Source of the DNA: Brumimicrobium sp964585545
Lineage (GTDB): Bacteria; Bacteroidota; Bacteroidia; Flavobacteriales_D; Crocinitomicaceae
Length of the DNA stretch: 64,000 nt
Assembly (NCBI GenBank): GCA_964585545.1
Contig: CAZPDT010000016.1
Coordinates: 1 to 64,000, forward strand
Direction: 5' to 3'
A program made the position numbers and the translations under genes. Positions 18,039 through 26,411 of this stretch are shown here, in pieces (position 1 is the first letter of the stretch; each line of letters opens with the position of its first letter). The notes beneath the pieces were generated by a model, which searched no databases, had not been told where the DNA came from, and worked only from the letters and a program-made list of their open reading frames with translations.

Positions 18039-18046
18039 CGAAGATA
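18039..18046 (-). promoter_or_regulatory. Weak -7 element upstream of the TruA-like gene
   Basis: TATCTTCG on the minus strand differs at one position from TAnnTTTG and lies 8 bases before the start codon. The same octamer precedes the gene starting at 35438. Confidence 0.25.
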
Positions 18047-18239
18047 ATAAAAGCAGTTTTATAAACTTAAGGAGAAGAGGTTAAAATGTTTTAATATTAT
18101 GAAACCTAAATGCCTTTACAGCTCTGATATTTATGGACGTTTTATCATTTCGAGCCAAAGCTTCTACTGAAAAAGATCATTTTAGAAAATGTCCTGTTTT
18201 TGTCCTGTTCCTTTTCACCACATTGGCTGAAATGTATTG

Positions 18240-18247
18240 TATTTTTG
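18240..18247 (+). promoter_or_regulatory. -7 element of the PNGase F-like gene
   Basis: TATTTTTG matches TAnnTTTG and lies 20 bases before the start codon. A TTG occurs upstream at 18223-18225, but the spacing of 14 bases is shorter than usual. Confidence 0.4.
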
Positions 18248-18267
18248 ATTTTTAAATAAATTAAACT

Positions 18268-20211
18268 ATGAAGTCAGGAACAAAATTATCAATCGCACTC
18301 TTGTTTATCATTGGTCTTTCCAATTTTACCTATTCAGCATCTGGAGACACCACTACAATTACTGTATTTCAAAATTTAGACATCAATCACTATGGTGCAT
18401 TTGATACCTCTGTGGTTTTTCCTCCTTCAACCAAAAATTTCCAAAAGGTGCGTTTATTATATACCTTAGGAAGAAGAAGTTGTTCTGGAGAACAATATTG
18501 CGGTTCTTGGGATTATACCACCAGCGTTTATGCTAAATCAGCAGCAACAAACGGAGACAGCTTAGAATTGATGCGTGTAATTACTCCTTATGCTTCAGAT
18601 TGGCCATTAAGCAGAACCTTTACCTATTCCGAGGAAGTAACTGACTACACTTCTGTGCTGCATAACAACGTAGATTTTACCTATTTTTATGAAGGCTACT
18701 CATGGGGTTTTACCTTAACGCTTCAAGTAGAAATGATAGAAGGAGAAGCGCCAAGAAAAGCTGTTTCTGTAGAAAACATTTATGACGGCCATTATAAGTA
18801 TGGTGTTACAGCCGACCCTATAGAAAATCATTTATCGGATCAAACAAAAAGTTATGCCGCACCAGCAACAACAGCACGCATAAAAAATATCATTTCAGGA
18901 CATGGCTCCGACAATACAGGATGTGGAGAATTTTGCAGTAAATGGTACCGTCAAAAAATTGATGGAAATCAAATTGCCCAGCATCAATTGTGGAAATCAG
19001 ATTGCGGTTTGAATGAACTTTACCCACAAACAGGGACTTGGTTGTTTGAACGTGCCAATTGGTGTCCAGGAGAGCAAGTTTTTCCCATTTATCATGATTT
19101 ATCAAGTTCTACAACAGCAGGTACAAATTTTACTGCGAATATCGATATGCAGCCCTATACTTCATCGGGTGGGGCAACATATTACATCACCTCTCAGTTA
19201 ATTGCCTATGAGGATCCCACCTATCAATTGGATGCAGCAATAACGGGAATTATAGCACCAAATAACGATGAAAATCACAACCGCTATAATCCCGTTTGCT
19301 CCCATCCTATTATTAAAATCAGAAATGAGGGAGCAGATAATTTAACTTCTTTAAAAATTGCTTATCGATTAAAAGGAGGACAGAATGCGTATTTCGACTG
19401 GACAGGAAACTTAGCTTTTATGGAAGAAGAAGTGGTAAATCTAGGAGCCGGATTACAGGTGTTTAATGAAAATACTTCTGAGGAATTTATTGCTGAAATA
19501 GTAGAAATAAATGGACAAAGTTCGGATGAAACCGACTGGAATAATAGCTACCGTACTGCATTTGAGAGCGTGCCAGAATATCCTTCTACCTTTGAAATAT
19601 TTTTCCGCACAAATGGTTCAGTCGATCCCCAGAACGCGCCTTATAGTGAAACTTCTTGGAAGGTATTGGATGAATCTGGTAATGTGGTTGCAAGTCGAGA
19701 AAACAGTCAAACCAAAACCACATATAGAGATACTTTAAACCTTGCTGACGGTTGTTATACATTTGTGATGGACGATGCTGGATGTGACGGAATTTCTTGG
19801 TGGTATTACTCCAATTACAACCCAAATCCTGGAAGTGGAACATTAAAGTTTCTCAAATCTGGAGGAGCCGGTACATTAAAAACATTTAATGGAGATTTTG
19901 GTTGTCAAATTAAACAAAGATTTACCGTAGGGTATAAATTATCCACTCAGAAGATTGACCTTCCTCAATTGGATTTTAAATTGTATCCCAATCCTGCAAA
20001 AGATGAAATCAACTTGGCATTTTCTTCCAATATACAATCTGTATCTTATGCTATTTTTGATGTACAAGGAAATACCATTCAGGATAAAAACATAGTTATG
20101 GAGGGGAAAGAGCTCAACATCAATATTCAGACATTAGACAAAGGAATGTATTTTATTCGATGTGAAAATGGAGGACAACAATCTCTAATTAAAAAGTTCT
20201 TAATTCAATAA
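18268..20211 (+). CDS. Secreted peptide-N-glycosidase F-like protein with T9SS type A tail
   Basis: A 647-residue exported protein with signal peptide MKSGTKLSIALLFIIGLSNF. Residues about 30-375 resemble the two jelly-roll domains of PNGase F, an amidase that removes N-glycans from glycoproteins. Matching stretches are the SCSGEQYCGSWDYTTSVYAK region, which carries the aspartate equivalent to the catalytic one, and the cysteine-rich part near 215-265 (GCGEFCSKWY). Residues about 440-555 form a beta-rich domain. The C-terminus from about 565 (FKLYPNPAKDEINL to SLIKKFLIQ) is a T9SS type A sorting domain. The protein is probably surface-bound or released to act on glycoproteins. Activity itself is not shown by sequence. 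Confidence 0.82.
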   Translation: MKSGTKLSIALLFIIGLSNFTYSASGDTTTITVFQNLDINHYGAFDTSVVFPPSTKNFQKVRLLYTLGRRSCSGEQYCGSWDYTTSVYAKSAATNGDSLELMRVITPYASDWPLSRTFTYSEEVTDYTSVLHNNVDFTYFYEGYSWGFTLTLQVEMIEGEAPRKAVSVENIYDGHYKYGVTADPIENHLSDQTKSYAAPATTARIKNIISGHGSDNTGCGEFCSKWYRQKIDGNQIAQHQLWKSDCGLNELYPQTGTWLFERANWCPGEQVFPIYHDLSSSTTAGTNFTANIDMQPYTSSGGATYYITSQLIAYEDPTYQLDAAITGIIAPNNDENHNRYNPVCSHPIIKIRNEGADNLTSLKIAYRLKGGQNAYFDWTGNLAFMEEEVVNLGAGLQVFNENTSEEFIAEIVEINGQSSDETDWNNSYRTAFESVPEYPSTFEIFFRTNGSVDPQNAPYSETSWKVLDESGNVVASRENSQTKTTYRDTLNLADGCYTFVMDDAGCDGISWWYYSNYNPNPGSGTLKFLKSGGAGTLKTFNGDFGCQIKQRFTVGYKLSTQKIDLPQLDFKLYPNPAKDEINLAFSSNIQSVSYAIFDVQGNTIQDKNIVMEGKELNINIQTLDKGMYFIRCENGGQQSLIKKFLIQ

Positions 20212-20429
20212 TAAAGACAAAACTTTATAGTACTCACATTATTTTTATGAATTTCTAGTGAAAGATAGATATTTCATCGTTCTTACATCGTAGATGACAC
20301 GGTGTTTTTAGTTAGAGAGAAAAAAGAGGAATGAGTTGGGATACGTTCCGTCGATAAAAAAACCAGGTAATTTTGATTAGGTGAAAATAATGTTGCATTT
20401 TTACCCTATCAATAAAGCAAATAAAGAAG

Positions 20430-22070
20430 TTGAGAGCAAATGCCTTCATTATCTATTTAATGACTGTTTTTACAGGATTGGTGTCTTCTGTTGGGTTCAC
20501 TCAAGAAAAACACAACGCCCATAATTTAGATTCCCTTTACAAGAATGAAAAGGGGTCTGATCCATACAATCAGTTTCTTAAATTTTTTAAAAAATGGGAC
20601 ATTGGGGACTTTAATGATAAAGAAGCTTATATCCATTTTATTGTAGGCAAAGGAGAAGAATTGAAGTCCGAAAAAACGGTTGACTATGCAAAAATATGTT
20701 TTCAAATTGCCACTCTATTGGACAACAATAATAAACCCTATAAAGCGTATGAATTTTTAGACAAAACAAGCATTGCCCTACAGAATAGAGACCTCTCGAA
20801 AGTCGACTTTGCTTCGTCTTTTTATAAACTAAAAGGTGCTATTTATTATAATTTTAAACGATTGGATAAATCAAAGGCCGCTTTTATAAAAGCGATACAA
20901 CTGAATACTCTTGAAAGCAAATCAGAGATTGATGCTTACAATACTTTAGGTCTAATCTATAGAGATAAAATATTCATTGACTCCTCTATATATTATTTTA
21001 ATATAGCACTTGACTTGGCCAATGAAAGTGACAATGCCAATTGGAAGGGCATTATTATTGGGAACCTGGGTTACTCTTATTACCTAAAACACAACTTAGA
21101 GAAAGCAAAACAATACTTAAAGATTGATCAGCGCTTGAGTCTGCTCAATCACGAAAATGAAAGTGCATTAAGTGCAACCTCCATTTTAGTTGAGATAGAA
21201 CTTAAACGGAAAGCGTACGATGAACTAAAAAAGAACATAACACTTATGGACTCCCTGAATACACTTGTTCACAATTATGCAAGTAAACAGACTTATTATC
21301 GTGTCAAAACGATGTATTGGGAGTACTTGGGAGAATATCAAAAAGCATACAACAGTATTCTAAAAAGTGAGCAATACAAAGATTCTATAAATGCAAAACA
21401 CAACCAATCTGACTTTCAAAATATGGAGTTTCAGATTAACTTCCAAAAGAAAAATGCCGAGACCCAATTATTAATAGAACAGGAGAAGAGAGCTAAACAA
21501 TTCTACTACAGTGCTATAATTATTTTATCACTTTTCATTCTTACAGGTATTGTGTTTATTTATCAATTGCGAAAAAGAAGAGCAAACGAACGAAAGGTAC
21601 TCCATCTGAAAAATGAAAAAATACAGTATGAATTAGAAACAAATAAAAAAGAATTGAATCAGTTGCTCAAAAGTTTAGCTCAGAAAAATGAAATTATCAA
21701 TACTTTAAATGGCGAAATAAAAAGCAAAGAAAATTTAGAGGAAACAAAAACCCTACAAAAAGAAAAACAAATACTGCACAGTAAGATACAGTCATTCTCC
21801 CTTTTAACAGAAAATGATTTAGTTGAATTTAAAACTATTTTTAACAAAATTCACCCTGGGTTCTACGATGTTATTAAAAGTCAATACCCTAACTTATCAA
21901 AATCTGAAACACGTTTAACAATGCTTATCCGTCTGGGATTATCAACTTTTGAAATGTCGAAAATATTAGGAATTTCAGAAGATTCTGTCCGAAAAACCAA
22001 TTTCAGACTGCGTAAAAGACTATCCATAAACTCGACCGACGAACTTGAAGCATTTATTCGAGAGGTATAA
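20430..22070 (+). CDS. TPR-containing membrane regulator with C-terminal LuxR-like HTH
   Basis: A 546-residue protein with an export signal, tetratricopeptide repeats over about 90-335 and one transmembrane helix at about 355-377 (YYSAIIILSLFILTGIVFIY). A coiled coil covers about 385-460. The C-terminal LuxR-type HTH has SKSETRLTMLIRLGLSTFEM and ILGISEDSVRKTNFRLRKRL. Bacteroidota have many such proteins, which sense periplasmic events through the TPR part and act on DNA through the cytoplasmic HTH. Start choice is uncertain. TTG at 20430 gives a normal signal peptide (MRANAFIIYLMTVFTGLV); ATG at 20460 would leave only a short hydrophobic start. The target genes are unknown. Confidence 0.8.
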   Translation: MRANAFIIYLMTVFTGLVSSVGFTQEKHNAHNLDSLYKNEKGSDPYNQFLKFFKKWDIGDFNDKEAYIHFIVGKGEELKSEKTVDYAKICFQIATLLDNNNKPYKAYEFLDKTSIALQNRDLSKVDFASSFYKLKGAIYYNFKRLDKSKAAFIKAIQLNTLESKSEIDAYNTLGLIYRDKIFIDSSIYYFNIALDLANESDNANWKGIIIGNLGYSYYLKHNLEKAKQYLKIDQRLSLLNHENESALSATSILVEIELKRKAYDELKKNITLMDSLNTLVHNYASKQTYYRVKTMYWEYLGEYQKAYNSILKSEQYKDSINAKHNQSDFQNMEFQINFQKKNAETQLLIEQEKRAKQFYYSAIIILSLFILTGIVFIYQLRKRRANERKVLHLKNEKIQYELETNKKELNQLLKSLAQKNEIINTLNGEIKSKENLEETKTLQKEKQILHSKIQSFSLLTENDLVEFKTIFNKIHPGFYDVIKSQYPNLSKSETRLTMLIRLGLSTFEMSKILGISEDSVRKTNFRLRKRLSINSTDELEAFIREV

Positions 22071-22189
22071 TCTCGCCCGAATTATTTTAGATGGCAGATT
22101 TTAGATTTTTGAATACATCGGGTTAATAATGTGGGGTGCCCCTGAATTGCTCTTGAACAATAGGATTTTACTGATAAATTTGGCCAATA

Positions 22190-22221
22190 AAAAAAGCAGC
22201 TCTATATAGAACTGCTTTTTT
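22190..22221. terminator. Bidirectional terminator between convergent genes
   Basis: AAAAAAGCAG pairs with CTGCTTTTTT and encloses the self-complementary TCTATATAGA with one C/A mismatch. T runs occur on both strands, so it can end the regulator transcript and the adhesin transcript. Confidence 0.8.
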
Positions 22222-22242
22222 ACTTTATTGAAAGTATTTTAG

Positions 22243-22284
22243 TTTAACCCGAACTATTGCTCAACGCAATTAATAGCTCGGATA
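22243..22284. repeat. Partial, fold-back copy of the 72-bp dispersed repeat
   Basis: The left arm TTAACCCGAACTATT equals the start of the repeat at 39073. The right part TCAACGCAATTAATAG is the reverse complement of the same repeat's first third. The two arms form an inverted repeat with a short loop just after the adhesin stop. Confidence 0.65.
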
Positions 22285-22290
22285 ACTAGG

Positions 22291-25200
22291 TTAATTGACA
22301 ACTATCTTTTTAACAATCTGTCCTTTTTCAGTAGATAGGCGGATAAAATAAGTTCCTTTTGCTACTGATGAGACATTGAGTTTTACAGTGTGACTATTAA
22401 CTGAGTTGATTCCTACAGCAATATTTTGTCCTTCTAAAGAAAGAATTTGAACGGATTCAATACTGTTGTTTTCACCAACACCAACTTGAATGTATTCTGA
22501 AGCAGGGTTGGGAGCAATGGTCACTGTATTCAAATCATTCTCTGCAAGCCCTAGACATTCATCTACCGTGATATCAATTGTTGCTGAATTTTCACATCCA
22601 TTACCATCTGTATAAGTGTAGGTAATTGTATGGGTTCCTTCTCCAGCTGCGGCAGGGTCAAAGTCATAACCCGTCATTCCAGGACCTGTAAATACACCTC
22701 CTTGTGGAGTTCCTGTTAAACCAATTGCGTCATAATAAACACATGTTGTTTGATCTTGACCTGCATCCACATTTGGCAGAGGGTTAACCGTAACCACAAC
22801 ATCATCTGTTGCAGTACATCCATTATCATCTGCAGTTACAGTATAAGTAGCTGTAGTATTTGGAGCGAATGCAACACCATTGTTTACATTATTGTCCCAA
22901 GAAATTGTTCCATTCGTTGCTGTAGCAGTTAATGTAACACTTTCTCCTTGACAAATTACTTGATCTGGTCCTGCATTTACAGTAGGATTAGCTGATACTG
23001 TTACTGTAACTTGGTCTGTTGATTCACAGCCATTCGTTGCAGTTCCTGTTACCTCATAAGTTGTTGTTCCAACAGTTGGAGTAAAAGGAGTTCCTTGTGT
23101 TATTCCATTGTCCCAAGAATAACTGTCAGCATCTCCTGTTGCTGTTATTGTAACATCTGTTCCCTCACAAATATTTTGATCTTGACCAGCATTTACAACT
23201 GGAGAAGCGTTAACCGTAACCACAACATCATCTGTTGCCGTACATCCATTGTCATCTGTAGTCACTGTATACGTTGTTGTTTGGGTTGGTACAAATGCAA
23301 CACCATCGTTTACATTATTGTCCCAAGTAACAGTGCCTGCAGATGCGGTTGCTGTTAATGTAACGCTTTCTCCAGCACAAATGGTTTGGTCTAGACCTGC
23401 ATCTACTGTAGGAGTTGCAGAGACAGTAACGGTAACTTGATCTGTTGATTCACATCCATTCGCTGCGGTTCCTACTACTGTATAGGTTACTGCTCCTACA
23501 CTTGGTGTAAAAGCAACGCCATCGGTTACACTATTGTCCCAGGAATACGTATTTGCATCACCGGCTCCAGTTAATGTAACATTGGTTCCTTCACAAACGT
23601 CTTGATCTTGACCAGCATTTACTACAGGAGAAGCAAGTACTGTAATGTCAAATGTTTCAATTACTTGAGGGCAAGCTCCAGAAGCAGCAATTGTATTTGT
23701 AACAGTATATACACCATCAGAACTGGATGTTAAATCTATGTTTCCACTTCCTGTAATAGACAATCCTTGTGTTGATGAAAAAGTACCTGCACTTCCTCCT
23801 CCTGAAAAATCAGGTGAAATAGTTCCATCATTCTGACAATATGTTGTATTAGGATATACAAAAGAAGCATCAGGAGAACTGGTAATTGTGATGGTTTGTG
23901 TCTCTGTTGCGGGACATGTTCCATTGGTTGTATAAGTTACATCATATATGCCTGCAGAACTTGAAGACATATTGATTTCTCCAGTTGCTGAATTGATTGT
24001 TAGTCCTGATTGGGCAACCGTGAATGTTCCTCCCGAAGTATTAACTGTCGGTGTTTCATTCGATCCGCCAAGGCAAATAGTATTGGTAGAGTATGAAAAC
24101 CCTGCATCATCAAGTGGATCAATTGTTATACTTTGAGTTTGAGCATCACTACATGTTCCATTTGTTGTGTATGTTACATCATACGTTCCTGCGAAACTTG
24201 AAGATACATTAATTTCTCCAGTAGAAGAATTGATGCTTAAACCTGATTGGGCAACCGTGAATGTTCCTCCTGGCGTATTAATTGTCGGCGTTTCATTTGC
24301 TGATCCCATACAAATTGAAGTGTTGGAATATACAAATCCTGCATCGTCAACCGGATTCACAACAACATCAACTGTTTGCGCATCAGTACAGCCGTTACCA
24401 TCTGTAAGTACAGCATTATAAGTTGTGGTTGTTGTTGGTGAAACATTAATTGAAGTACCCGTTCCTATTGAAGTTGATCCATCAAACCATTCGATAGAAC
24501 CATTCCCTGATGCAGTAATTGTAGCGTTATCTCCAGCACAAATTGTTTGATTACTGCCTACTGTTATTGCTTCAGGAGGGGTATTATTAATATTAACTAC
24601 CTGAGTAAAAGTACAACCGTTTCCTGGCGAGGTAACTTCAATATTATATGTTCCTGAGGCTAAACCAATAAAACTCCCTGAAGGTTGTGTCGTTGCTCCT
24701 CCATCAATTGAATACAAATATGTTCCATCTCCTCCAGAGGCAGTAATTGTTAGTTCTCCGTTAGCATCGCCACAAGTTGCATTCGTTATACTCACTGTTG
24801 CAGTAACATCTGGATTAACCGTTACTGGAGAATAAACTCCTCTTGTAACACAAGCTCCATCTGTCCATAAGTAGATTCTTTGGTTAGAAGGATTTGAAGT
24901 TGTCGGATTTAATGTTCCATTTACACCAAAATCGTCTGTATATATTTGGGTTGCAGGATCATCCGTCAACCACCACTCATAAACATCAACATCACCGGTG
25001 GTTGAAGAGGCATCTAACCCTGTAAAGCTACCACTTAAACAAGCCACAGCATTGTCGCCTGTAAAATTGGGAACGGGAATTGTACCTGTTGAAGTGAGAA
25101 CATCAAATGCAAATGCGATATTAGCTGGGTTTCCACCAAGTGCTACCCATCCACTAACATCATCCCAACCCTCAAAAGAACCTGAACCTCCACCAACAGT

Positions 25201-25734
25201 CGAGGCATAAACTTTAGTGAAATTTACTGACGGTTGTGTACCTAGTAAACCAAATAAATCTTGAGGATAATTAGTATATGACAGTTTATATCCAACATAA
25301 AAACTCCCTGATACATTCACAGGGGTAGTAAACTCAACAGTATTCCAATAGCCTTCATCCAAATCATCATAATTAACAATTTGAGAACCTATAACAGCAC
25401 CTGGTTCAGTTCCAGCATCGTTATAAACTTGAATTGTTAAAGTGGCAGAACCAGAAGTGTTTTGAACTTTCCATGGTGCCAAACGAACAGCTCTAACTTC
25501 AGTTGCAGAAGATACTGTATATTTTTCAGCCCACTCATCCATATTGTAAGTATCAACTTGGTCTGCACCAGTCATATTTCCTAGCACTAAATTTGTTGGA
25601 TCAATCGAAAATTGATAAAGCGGATCTGATGGACTATAATTCCTCAACGTATCACAACTCTGTCCAAAAACGACAGATGTTGTGAGGATGCCAACCGCCA
25701 AAAGAAGGGCTGACAAGGCATTTCTTGTTTTCAT
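22291..25734 (-). CDS. Large secreted adhesin with Ig-like repeats and T9SS type A sorting tail
   Basis: A 1147-residue exported protein. The signal peptide is MKTRNALSALLLAVGILTTS, with cleavage after VVFGQ. Residues about 30-210 look like a jelly-roll binding domain. Repeated Ig/PKD-like domains follow: two 79-residue copies (24112-24348 and 23875-24111) and four units of about 71 residues arranged as two 142-residue copies (23209-23634 and 22783-23208). Each of the latter carries a GxDQxxCxGxxVTLT start and ends TxxxNGC. The C-terminus (VTIAPNPASEYIQV to GQIVKKIVVN) is a T9SS type A domain. It probably acts in adhesion or surface coating. Bidirectional terminator 70 bases downstream. Confidence 0.88.
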   Translation of the reverse strand: MKTRNALSALLLAVGILTTSVVFGQSCDTLRNYSPSDPLYQFSIDPTNLVLGNMTGADQVDTYNMDEWAEKYTVSSATEVRAVRLAPWKVQNTSGSATLTIQVYNDAGTEPGAVIGSQIVNYDDLDEGYWNTVEFTTPVNVSGSFYVGYKLSYTNYPQDLFGLLGTQPSVNFTKVYASTVGGGSGSFEGWDDVSGWVALGGNPANIAFAFDVLTSTGTIPVPNFTGDNAVACLSGSFTGLDASSTTGDVDVYEWWLTDDPATQIYTDDFGVNGTLNPTTSNPSNQRIYLWTDGACVTRGVYSPVTVNPDVTATVSITNATCGDANGELTITASGGDGTYLYSIDGGATTQPSGSFIGLASGTYNIEVTSPGNGCTFTQVVNINNTPPEAITVGSNQTICAGDNATITASGNGSIEWFDGSTSIGTGTSINVSPTTTTTYNAVLTDGNGCTDAQTVDVVVNPVDDAGFVYSNTSICMGSANETPTINTPGGTFTVAQSGLSINSSTGEINVSSSFAGTYDVTYTTNGTCSDAQTQSITIDPLDDAGFSYSTNTICLGGSNETPTVNTSGGTFTVAQSGLTINSATGEINMSSSSAGIYDVTYTTNGTCPATETQTITITSSPDASFVYPNTTYCQNDGTISPDFSGGGSAGTFSSTQGLSITGSGNIDLTSSSDGVYTVTNTIAASGACPQVIETFDITVLASPVVNAGQDQDVCEGTNVTLTGAGDANTYSWDNSVTDGVAFTPSVGAVTYTVVGTAANGCESTDQVTVTVSATPTVDAGLDQTICAGESVTLTATASAGTVTWDNNVNDGVAFVPTQTTTYTVTTDDNGCTATDDVVVTVNASPVVNAGQDQNICEGTDVTITATGDADSYSWDNGITQGTPFTPTVGTTTYEVTGTATNGCESTDQVTVTVSANPTVNAGPDQVICQGESVTLTATATNGTISWDNNVNNGVAFAPNTTATYTVTADDNGCTATDDVVVTVNPLPNVDAGQDQTTCVYYDAIGLTGTPQGGVFTGPGMTGYDFDPAAAGEGTHTITYTYTDGNGCENSATIDITVDECLGLAENDLNTVTIAPNPASEYIQVGVGENNSIESVQILSLEGQNIAVGINSVNSHTVKLNVSSVAKGTYFIRLSTEKGQIVKKIVVN
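22783..23634 (-). repeat. Tandem duplication of a 426-bp Ig-like double module inside the adhesin gene
   Basis: Two adjacent segments, 22783-23208 and 23209-23634, each encode 142 residues beginning ASPVVNAGQDQ and ending DDVVVTVN. Both are 426 bp long, so the duplication is exactly in frame. Each is itself two related units of about 71 residues. Confidence 0.8.
23875..24348 (-). repeat. Tandem duplication of a 237-bp module inside the adhesin gene
   Basis: Segments 24112-24348 and 23875-24111 each encode 79 residues with the shared cores GGTFTVAQSGL and YDVTYTTNGTC. This is a second, independent in-frame duplication in the same gene. Confidence 0.75.
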
Positions 25735-25760
25735 AATATTAAGCTTTTAATTGTAAGTTT

Positions 25761-26039
25761 TTAATTTTCTTCACGTTTTGCTTCTTGGGCATCCCTATTA
25801 ATAGGTTCTGCTTTTTTCAGCTTTTGTGCGGGTTTTATTGCTTTTGCCTTTCGGGCTTTTACAGTTTTTAACTCTGCTTTCGCTCTTTGTTTTTCAGGCG
25901 TAGCCTCTTGTTTCTCAAGTTTTGCAGGCTTCACATTTTCTTGTGATGAAGTTGCTTTAGTGTTTTCTTGGACTTGTCCAAAAGAAGGTGCTGCTAAAAA
26001 TAAAACAAATACACCTAAAACGAATATTGACTTTTTCAT
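25761..26039 (-). CDS. Small secreted Ala/Lys/Glu-rich protein
   Basis: A 92-residue protein with signal peptide MKKSIFVLGVFVLFLAAPSF and cleavage after GQ. The mature part is low-complexity: Lys, Ala, Glu and Gln with AKLEKQEATPEKQRAKAELK. It is likely disordered or helical and highly charged, and the function is unknown. A longer open frame to 26102 is rejected, because a perfect promoter (-33 TTTG, 20-base spacer, TATATTTG) lies between that start and the ATG at 26039. The adhesin gene starts 26 bases downstream, so the two may share this promoter. Confidence 0.7.
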   Translation of the reverse strand: MKKSIFVLGVFVLFLAAPSFGQVQENTKATSSQENVKPAKLEKQEATPEKQRAKAELKTVKARKAKAIKPAQKLKKAEPINRDAQEAKREEN

Positions 26040-26064
26040 AATATAATGTTCTTTAATTTGGTGA

Positions 26065-26096
26065 CAAATATATATATATTTCGATGAAACGCCAAA
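26065..26096 (-). promoter_or_regulatory. Bacteroidota promoter of the small secreted protein and adhesin
   Basis: On the minus strand TTTG (complement of 26093-26096) is followed after 20 bases by TATATTTG (complement of 26065-26072). Both elements and the spacing match the -33/-7 consensus. Transcription would start near 26058. Confidence 0.7.
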
Positions 26097-26411
26097 AAAC
26101 AACCATTAAAATAAGTATATGACATTTAAACATTACCCTATTGCAGCGATAGGGTTGGTTTATCTTTTATATAGCTTACCGAAGGAGTGGATTTAGAATA
26201 CGAAACTTTCCTCCAGACATCAACCTGTGTCAGAATCTTTTTTCAAGTTTTTACCAAAAAACTCTAAAACGGACTTTTTGTAGGATGGTTGGACGTGGTG
26301 GTTGAGCGTATTGTTTGGGCGCAAGGGAACGCCGATAACGCTGATCTACGAACACAGATTTATTGCGGATAAGTGAGGAACAAGACGGGATTTATTACGC
26401 TATAATGCAAA
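26097..26411. other. Intergenic region with a short hairpin
   Basis: No coding frame is supported. An inverted repeat ACCCTAT/ATAGGGT with a seven-base loop spans 26135-26155. There is no clear T run on either side, so it is not called a terminator. Confidence 0.4.

Noticed and set aside
22783..24348. Regular repeats as a possible CRISPR array
   Set aside because: The units are 237 and 426 bp, contiguous and in frame with a secreted protein; there are no short spacers and no cas genes.
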